A stretch of DNA of 64,000 bases from Blasia pusilla (taxonomy: Eukaryota; Marchantiophyta; Marchantiopsida; Blasiales): NCBI GenBank assembly GCA_050084515.1, contig CM114272.1:40300001-40364000 (forward strand). Reading direction: 5' to 3'. Of the stretch, positions 56,806-64,000 are shown piece after piece; within the stretch, counting starts at the first letter, position 1; every line of letters starts with the position of its first letter. The notes under the pieces are model-generated. The model saw nothing but the letters and a program-made list of their open reading frames with translations, was not told the DNA's origin and ran no database searches. A program made the translations under genes and the position numbers.

Positions 56806-57450
56806 CTCCCACCTAAATCCTAAAGAGCGGCTTTGATCTAAATCCTTAACGACTCTAATCTGAGCTGCCATCGAGCGACAATCTTCCCCTTCCCCCTTCG
56901 GCCCTTCGGCCCTTCCCCTATCCTGCACCTTTGACCTCATTTCAAAGGTCGTCTCTAGCCTGTTAGTAGTTGTCTCTCGTGTTCGTCCGCGTCCTGTGCA
57001 CTCATTTATGGGCGCTCTTGCTCATGCTCTGATTTCCATCCGCCCCTGCTCGTGCTTTCATTTATGGGCACCCCTGCTCATGCTCCGATTTTGTCACTCG
57101 TGCTCTCATTTTTGTGCGGCCCTGTTCATGCTCCGATTTCGTTGATGGCTTGTGCTCCAACTTTCATTTTTGGCTCGTGCTCCGATTTTTGTTGCTGGCT
57201 TGTGGTCGTGCTTTAGTGTTACGAGTTTCTTACTATGAGCGCGCCTAGTGCCATCGCTTTGAGATTTCAGCTCAACAGTTTCAATTTATGTCTCTGTATT
57301 TAGTTCGGCCCATTATTTCACGGGTTTCAGTGTAGAAAGGGGTCCAATTTCTTTGCTGAAATCGCATCAAACCTAGTTCGGCCCCTTATTGCAGGTCTGT
57401 ATCCCAGGTTGCACTGTGGAAAGATGCCCAATTTTCTTGCTGAAATTGCA

Positions 57451-57926
57451 GCAAAGAAATGGTTGCAATTTGTCATTCTTTGACTTCTTCACTTCAATAA
57501 TTTGCAATTTGTCATTCTTTGACTTCAATTGAAAGTCGCGAATGATGGCCTGAATCACCTGACCTAAATCTAAGCAGGAAGGCCGCGGCTGAGACACTCA
57601 ACTTGAATCTAACTAACCAAGAAAAGCCTTGACTGACGCACCCCACCTGAATCTAAACCTGCATATTTTGACATAGAACTAAACTAGGAATAGGGAATCA
57701 AAATCTGAGTGTACAGCCGTAAGTGCACTAGAGAGCGCGCTATGGACTATTGGCAAAAGTGAAGTCCATGATGAAGGGAGATAGAGAACAGCCTTCAGCG
57801 TGCTATAGAGCGCATTTAGGGCTATTGGCGGAGTCAATAGTTTTAGAATGGTGACAAATTGCAACCATTTCTTTGCTGACAACAGTTTTAGGTCAGGTGA
57901 TTCAAGCCATCATTCGCGACTTTCCT
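57451..57926. repeat. Shuffled inverted repeats
   Basis: Segment A (CAGCAAAGAAATGGTTGCAA..., 57451-57477) recurs inverted at 57852-57878. Segment B (AAAGTCGCGAATGATGGC..., 57531-57568) recurs inverted at 57889-57926. A simple inverted duplication would give B' then A' on the right, but the order is A' then B', so pieces were rearranged. A direct 23-bp word (GCAATTTGTCATTCTTTGACTTC) also repeats at 57464 and 57505. Confidence 0.8.
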
Positions 57927-58202
57927 TTGAAGGTAAGATTCAGGTCGGGTCCGTGACATTTGACATGATAGGCTAGAGTACTCGAGCGGAGTACTTTAAC
58001 AGTATAATATGATAGTCATATACATCTTCAGATTCATCTCAAGTTGCTTTCATTCTCAAGTAAATCTTACATGTTTGTAGGTCCCTTAGCAACTCATGAA
58101 CTATACAATTGAATCTACCCAACATAGATATTCACTACTACACCTTTCCCCTTTTTTCACTTTTTTAGTCGATTTGTTCTACTATATGTTCTACACAGAT
58201 CA

Positions 58203-58855
58203 AGTTTCTTGCACTGGTAGGAACATAGAGAACATTTCCAAGAGCACAAAGACCATCTGATGCTATTGGAACTTTGCCGTATGCATGATATGATGTTAAG
58301 TGTCATCTCCTATGAGCACAATTGTAGGATCTTTCACCGGCTTCATATTACTGAATCATTTAGCTTGTGAGGTCATGTGATTTGATGCACCAAAGTCAAT
58401 GTACCAATATGCTGTTGAGTCTTTCTTGACCATTTCTCCTATATGATAAGACATGACCAAGAGATGCTCCATTTGTGAATGGTGTTGTTGTTGGTACTGC
58501 CCTTGGTGTTTTTGCACCATATAGTTTTGTTGTTGTAAGGCTCATGTTCTCATATCTGCCTTCTTCTTGAAGCAAAACTTTGCATAGTGACCCTTTATCC
58601 CACAGTAATTGCAAGATCGAGGGACCCATTGCTACTGACCTCAACCCCAACGGTTTCCACCATCACCACCTTAAGATTGTGTCTGGTACTGATTTATAGT
58701 TGATTGAGTAACGTTATATTGAGTGTCTCTCCCTCCATATGCTTGATATCCAGCACGACCATGGAAGCTTATGTCACAACCCCTGCCTTTGTTTGATCAA
58801 TAACTTGCAAATAGCGCACTCTCTTTGAGATTAGGCGAGCTACCTGTGCGCCCCT
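58203..58855 (-). pseudogene. Second fragment of the copia A family (gag/protease region)
   Basis: Aligns in the same orientation with 12731-13370 at roughly 90% by eye, from CTTGCACTGGTAGGAACATA to the GCACTCTCTTTGAGATTAGG area. It covers the protease/zinc-knuckle part only and ends abruptly at both sides, so it is a truncated or rearranged copy. Confidence 0.85.
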
Positions 58856-58949
58856 TCATAAGTGGCTCCCATGTGTGTTAAGATACTTTTGGGACTCTAG
58901 TTAGGTGAGTAGAAGGAGCTAGAACAACAATCTGCAATTTAAATGGGAT

Positions 58950-59521
58950 CATTGGTGCTATTTTGACCAAGATGGGGGCAACTCACAAATCAGATTGGGA
59001 TAGGAAATTAGCTTCAGCTGTTCATGCTTATAACACAGTTGAGAAGAGTACAACAGGGAAAAGTCCCTTCTTCTTGGTGTATGGGTAGAACCCATTCTCG
59101 GTAGTAGAGTTGGAGCTAAAGGCTGATCATACTCTAGAAGAGCACTTCCAACCTGAAGGTGGCATGGATAGCATACTGGATATGATTTATGCACTAGAGG
59201 AGGAGGGAGAGGCAGCATTTGGAGAAGATCAAGGCAGTCCAGCAACAAAGGAAGAATGATGGTGAAACTGCTGGGAGGTTCTTGTATGAGCATATTCTCA
59301 TGAGGTTTGGTGCTCCATGGGAGTTAGTGAGTGATATAGGTTTGCACTTCATTAATGAGGTGATTCAGGCTATAACAGAGCGGCACCAAATCAAGCATGA
59401 TCCAGTGAAGGAGGGGAACCTGGGGCTGACGTGTGACAATCGACACCAAAAGGTTCCGGGAAAACTGCACATTCGCTGTCTTGGACCTTATCAGAGCTCG
59501 AAGCTATGGTGGCCAACATAG
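58950..59521 (+). pseudogene. Scrambled Ty3/gypsy integrase remnant
   Basis: 58966-59220 gives the C-terminal half of a gypsy integrase (KSDWDRKLASAVHAYNTVEK, TGKSPFFLVYG). 59260-59400 then gives an earlier part (FLYEHILMRFGAPWELVSD, HFINEVIQAITERHQIKH, where the second catalytic Asp lies). 59450-59500 has LHIRCLGPY from the end region. The order is not collinear, so a deletion and rearrangement has occurred. It is probably the 3' half of an element upstream of the gypsy B LTR. Confidence 0.65.
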
Positions 59522-60700
59522 AGGGGAGAATCAGGTGTTGACAGTTGGAGCATGGCTGATTGGTTTGGTGATTTAAAGGGCTCGTTGGAAAGGTCTTTGG
59601 ATGCTCTTCAAGCTGATACAGTCAAATCAAGACATTGGATGTTGGGCTAGAATCCTCAAGGTAGATTAGAAAGGCAAGGAGTCTAGAATTTTGGAAAACA
59701 GGAGGGCAGACTATTCGAGGGTTGCTACCTAGAGCACTAGTTGGCCAAATCTCGATCTGATTGATGGTATGGCTTCGCCTTTAAATGCTCTATACTATGG
59801 AGGTCATCCATAAGAGTTTTCAGCAAGTAATGAGGAGCATTGGATACTCAACAAGGACCTCATTTGACGGTAGGTGGAGCTGAGAGCATCCAAGGAGTGA
59901 TTTGTGCAGGTAGAGCTGAGAGCATCCAAGGAGTGATTTGTGCAGGTGGAGTTGAGTGGAGGTGTGAACTGAGGGCAGGGCTTGAACCAGCTTGAGAAGA
60001 AGCAAGCATGGGAAGAATGTAAAGGTAGATCTTACCTTCAAGCATGTCCAAGAGACAAGTCGAGCCTATGCCATCAATGTTGCTCAAGAGACTTTAGTTA
60101 GGACAGGTTCAGAAGTAGATGAGGTAGAAATTTCAGGCAGTAGATGCCTTGGAGTAGATGCTTAGGGGAGGTAGATTTGTAGGAAGGTAGGAAACCAGAA
60201 TGCCAGAGAAGCCCAAGTGGGAAGAGGGCTCTCAACTTCACTTATAAATACTCAGTTTGGTTTAGTTAAAGGGGGCATATACATGTTGTTGGCTAGTAGA
60301 CACTCGATCTCTTGAGCCAAGCTAACCAGCAGAGTATGTGCTCCCAGATCTAGGTAGTGTGTAGTATACTTGAAGGGGGCTGAGACTAAGAAGGTCTCCC
60401 ATGTACTCGATGATTTTTGTGATACACAAAAATTAGCCCTGTGAAATGATTTCACTTCACTGCCCTATATCTCAGTTTGTGCATGATTGAGTGACGAGTT
60501 GGGGGGCTTGATGAAGTGAGATTCTTGGAGCTGGTTCAACTAATCATTCAAAAGTGTAGTGAGTGGACAAGAGGCTATACTAGTAGAGGGGAGGCAAGCT
60601 TGGGTTCCAAGATTGTGCTCCACCAAGGTGTGCTTGGAAAGCTTGTTGTTCTGCCCACCTGAGTATGGCCTTTGACACCAATCACTGATTACTTCCAGGG
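59522..60700. other. Non-coding sequence between gypsy remnant and LTR
   Basis: No supported gene. It includes the 36-bp tandem repeat at 59873-59954. It may be the 3' untranslated part of the remnant element. Confidence 0.45.
59873..59954. repeat. 36-bp tandem repeat, about 2.3 copies
   Basis: The unit GAGCTGAGAGCATCCAAGGA... repeats with a period of 36, and the copies are almost identical. Confidence 0.9.
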
Positions 60701-61514
60701 TGTGACAACCTGAACTTCTAGGTCTGGTAAGTGATAAGAGATTAGTGAGTGGAGAGAGAGAGGGTCATGCTTGAGCTTCCCTATAGGTAGAAGACCATGG
60801 GCTCAGCCTGTTAAGTCCCCTACTACCTGAACAAGAAGGGAGAACAAAGGATCAGCAAGGTAAGAGGAGAAGAAGAAGGGATGTGGGTGTTGGTTTGAGC
60901 AAATAGAGAGTTGCTTTCCTTTCAGGCTACCCTGGGGGTGGATGATTATACTATACAGCGTATTGGATGGCCTTATGTTTTTTTAGTAGTCTCTAGTTGT
61001 GAGCCTTGAGTAGGTGTGCTGGTTGAATTTCCACTGAGCACTCTATCTAAGGACTCAAAACTACACCCAAGCTCTCACTGGATACTCGGTGAGGAGAAAA
61101 AGGTGATTGCACTACCTGATCAGTTAGGAGTTGGGTGTGCTTTAGAGGATTTCCTTGGTACATTCAACTAGTCCAAGGCAAAGCACATTGGAGGACCTTA
61201 TCTTCTGGTCATTCTTGATTTGTGATTTCTAAGTAGAGTGTGCTTGTTGGGTTCCACTGGCCACTCCACTCAAAGCACTCAAGAGAATGGAAGGAGTTTT
61301 GGTTAGTAGGGTGAGGACAGGATTGTGATACTAAAGTGGAGAGGGTTTCTCTAGCCTCTTAAGATAAAGAGGTGGGGTTTACAGCTGTTAAGGAGTACAT
61401 CTTGGAGTTCTGATCTTTTGATCTGGCCCTAAGCTCTTACATGGGACCGAACTGGTGGAACTAGCAACATTTTCACCTCGGTTGTGTGCTGGCCATGTAT
61501 TACCTGGTAAGACA
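60701..61514 (+). repeat. Probable 5' LTR of gypsy B
   Basis: Begins TGTGACAACC and ends GGTAAGACA three bases before the primer site, so it has TG...CA ends and the right position. The second LTR would be outside the window, so the start is not confirmed. Confidence 0.45.
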
Positions 61515-61517
61515 TTT

Positions 61518-61534
61518 TGGCGCCACTGCCGGGG
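61518..61534 (+). other. Primer binding site of gypsy B, tRNA-Asp type
   Basis: TGGCGCCACTGCCGGGG matches the complement of the 3' end of plant tRNA-Asp in 15 of 17 positions (the usual form has GTTG where ACTG stands here). This primer is typical of several plant gypsy lineages such as Athila. Confidence 0.7.
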
Positions 61535-61569
61535 AGCTGTGGAGTCCAGACCAAAAGTGAAGGAGACTT

Positions 61570-62655
61570 ATGAGTGAGCGGCATCAAAGACATTCAGCAA
61601 GGAGTGCACGGAAGGCTGCTGCATATCACCAAGAAGAGAGACAAAGAGCTTCCATAGGAGACTCTTTAGTGGGGAGTTCAAGTTTAGCACCGGCTATAGC
61701 AGTCGACTCAGTTCAAGTGGTTCCTGCTCAAGCTACCTCAGTCAAGATGCCTCCCTCATTTCGAATCAAGTACACCAGATTCCGAGGGGATGGTAGTCAA
61801 GATGGGGATGACTGGATGGAGCAATACCTAGCAACTTTGGAAGCCAATGATGAAGGGGATGAAGACACAACCAAGAGGTTGTTTTGTGGGCTGATTGATG
61901 GAGAATCCTTGCGTTGGTACAATGCCTTGGAGGTTGGACAGAAAGCTGATTGGCCAAGGCTGAAGTGAGCATTTGAGCAAGAGTTTAGGGAGATTGGGGC
62001 AGATTCAAGGGTGATGTCACGACTGAATTCTATCAAGATGAAGGCAAGTGACACACTAAGGACCTACACCCAGCGTGTCCAGTAGTTGATAGGGAATTTG
62101 TCCATAGTACCACCAGCAAACCTTCAGTTGGAGTGGTTTATTTCTGGTCTACCAGAGTTGTTGGATTTTGAAGTGAGGAAGACAGATCCTCAAACATTAG
62201 CAGCTGCTTTTGATGTGGCCAAGAGATATGAGAAGTCAGCCCTACTATCAGGCCGTTGGGCAGAGAAGAAGCTGAAGAAGAAGGTCAAGTTTGAGGACTC
62301 TGATGATAGTGATGAGTACTTGGTAGAGGACAGAGAAGAGAAGTCTAGCCATCACAGAGGTAGAGAGACACATCCATCACAACTCACCAAGGTTGTGAAG
62401 GATGAGATGCAGACCTTAAGGGCAGCCATAGAGGAGGTGAAGGTGCACATGGATGATATCAAGAAGAACTGCAAGGCAGTCCCTATGACCCGCACTAATA
62501 TTTGGTGCACCCGCTGCAAGAAGGAGGGTCACTTCTCTCATGATTGTCAAGCTGATTGGAGGATGATCCAAGAGACAGAGCTGAACTCTCATGAGCTAGA
62601 GCTCAAGGGACATAGAGTGTCTTTATGCTATTCAACAAGGAGCTCTACGTGCTGA
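61570..62655 (+). pseudogene. Gypsy B gag
   Basis: ATG 61570 starts a Ser/Arg-rich leader, then the capsid part: FRGDGSQDGDDWMEQYLATL, DGESLRWYNAL, and after TGA 61966 AFEQEFREIG, LQLEWFISGLPELL. A charged linker precedes CTRCKKEGHFSHDC (zinc knuckle 1, near 62507). An in-frame TAG at 62083 follows a Gln codon. The frame shifts near 62615, after which coding continues in the next feature. Confidence 0.75.
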
Positions 62656-64000
62656 TATCAGGGCTAGACCAGGGGGTTCAATACCAAGAATCCCTTGTGC
62701 CTGTTGGGAGTGTGGGGAGTTTGGACATATCTCACCTGAGTGCCCACACCGGAGGATGCATGGGGAGTACATCTTGATGTGTAGAAATTGCAGGGAAGAG
62801 GGGCACAAGGATTCCAGGTGCCCAAAGCCTGTGCAACTTAGAGTGTTGCCCCGCTATACCCCAATCCCACCTAGGGAGGAGATAGCCCTCAACTGGTCCA
62901 ACAAGGCAGCAGCAGAGCAGCAACCAAGGGACGAGGGCACAACTTCAAATGTCAGATGGATCCAAGACTGTGAAGAGGAGAATGTGTGGAGAGTGTCTAC
63001 CAGGAGGCAAACCAATGAAGAGAAGGGCAAGGGTCCTGCAAAAGAGGAGGTCAGATCAGGTGGAGAAGAGGAGGAAGAAGCTCCAGCCTTTGAGTTGCCT
63101 GATGTTACTGAAGAAGTGCTAGCCCACTTGGAAGAGCTACATACCAAGGAGGGAGAGGCCAGTACCAAGAAGACCACAATGGTGGTAAGACCCTCTTTGT
63201 CCCCTGCAGCCAGAAGGGAGTTGCACTACAACATCATGTTGGACATTGGGAAGAGGTTAGCTGAAGTCACCATTGGGCAGTTGTTGAAGGATAATCCAAG
63301 GTACCGAAAGCAAGTGTTGGACGCAGTGAAGACCAAGAGGAGGAAGAGGCTCCCACCTACCATTTCAGAGGTGAGGTACACTGAAGTGCAGGATTGGGGA
63401 GCATCTGAGATCGACACTGAGATTGAAGGGTGTTTGATCACAAGGGTACCAGTTGATGGAGGTTCAGGTGTGAATGTCATGATGGAGCAAACTGCTGCTG
63501 ACCTAGGTTACACCGTATTCGAGCCGACCCCAAAGATATTGAGGATGGCTAACCAGGAGGAAGTGGTACTAGTGGGTAAGTTATCTCACGTAGTTACTAG
63601 GATGGGAGAGTTGGAGTATAAGCTAAACTATGTAGTAATCAGGCTACCCATTCCTGCTACATTCCAAGTTTTGTTGGGAAGGCCTTGGCTGTACAAGGCA
63701 GGAGTTTTGGAGGATTGGAAGAAGAAGGAGTTTAGGATTGGTTCAGTGAGGATCCCATGGGGGCTTCCAGCATACCAAGGTGAGACAACAGCAAGCTCCA
63801 TGGGGTACACGACTGAGAGTGAGGAAGTAGATGAAGAAGAGCAAGCTTCAGATTGCTGGATGGTGGTGAATGCCTTCAAGACAGCAACAGAAGGAGAGTT
63901 TGACTTCAACCAACCAGAGGAAGAGCATGTGCATGTCAAGGAAGATAAAGAGCAAGAGGACACCACCAAGACTTGGCCTCTTACATCAAATGAAGGAGAT
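62616..64000 (+). pseudogene. Gypsy B gag end and protease, open to the window edge
   Basis: In one open frame to 64000: CWECGEFGHISPEC (knuckle 2, near 62702), CRNCREEGHKDSRC (knuckle 3, near 62780), a long acidic linker, then RVPVDGGSGVNVM near 63447. The last fits a retropepsin active site with DGG in place of the usual DSG/DTG, and is followed by VLVGKL and FQVLLGRPWLYKAGV, the D/LLGxxW strand. RT should follow outside the window. The frame itself is not broken here. The damage is upstream in gag. Confidence 0.75.

Larger units (their letters stand above)
55441..57439. other. Region right of the Helitron, two palindromes, no supported gene
   Basis: AT-rich to about 56120, then GC-rich to about 57000. 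An open frame at 56124-56654 has no recognisable domain and odd composition, so I do not call it a gene. Repeated GGGCGCCCCTGCTCATGCTC-like words occur at 57000-57190 at about 60-bp spacing. Confidence 0.45.

Overview
This is eukaryotic, land-plant nuclear DNA. The evidence is spliced genes with GT-AG introns, several plant-type transposon superfamilies, tRNA-iMet and tRNA-Asp primer sites, and a recognisable five-exon NEDD8-conjugating enzyme gene. The Ty3/gypsy element carrying both a cytosine methyltransferase and a PHD finger makes me lean towards a seed-free plant (lycophyte, fern or bryophyte), but that is inference. Most of the 64 kb is nested and decayed transposable elements, with perhaps three host genes between them.

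Layout: 0-1.2 kb, the 5' part of a two-exon (or longer) gene on the minus strand with a DGNHR motif, running off the left edge. 1.3-2.2 kb, tandem repeats and a cluster of palindromic GCAACCCGTCGG-type repeats. 2.6-6.4 kb, a Mutator-like transposase gene with an intron (which holds more of those palindromes) and a SWIM zinc finger. 8.4-9.5 kb, a tandem array of about 351-bp units. 9.8-14.5 kb, a decayed Ty1/copia element (minus strand, iMet 3'-end primer site). 14.9-19.0 kb, a structure flanked by long diverged inverted repeats. 19.8-28.2 kb, a Ty3/gypsy element (plus strand) coding for gag, protease, a C5-cytosine DNA methyltransferase domain, RT-RNase H (split by a 992-bp solo LTR with a 5-bp target duplication), integrase and a C-terminal PHD finger. 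30.0-33.1 kb, a two-exon Lys/Glu-rich gene of unknown function. 36.5-41.6 kb, a young, almost complete Ty1/copia element (minus strand) with 441-bp LTRs, a GGGGC target duplication and a primer site matching the anticodon arm of initiator tRNA. 46.3-47.7 kb, the RCE1/UBC12-type E2 gene (minus strand). 49.75-55.4 kb, a decayed Helitron (minus strand) abutting the upstream side of that gene. 57.4-58.9 kb, an inverted-repeat patch and a second fragment of the first copia family. 58.9-64.0 kb, a scrambled gypsy integrase remnant followed by a probable LTR, a tRNA-Asp-type primer site and the gag-protease of a further gypsy element that leaves the window.

The most notable object is the methyltransferase/PHD gypsy element. 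It appears to encode a DNA-methylation writer and a possible chromatin reader. Its reading frames are broken almost entirely by TAG and TGA stops of the kind made when methylated C in CAG and CGA codons deaminates. No tRNA, rRNA or CRISPR feature was found. LTRs of the 19.8-28.2 kb gypsy element and the 5' end of the Helitron could not be located by eye.
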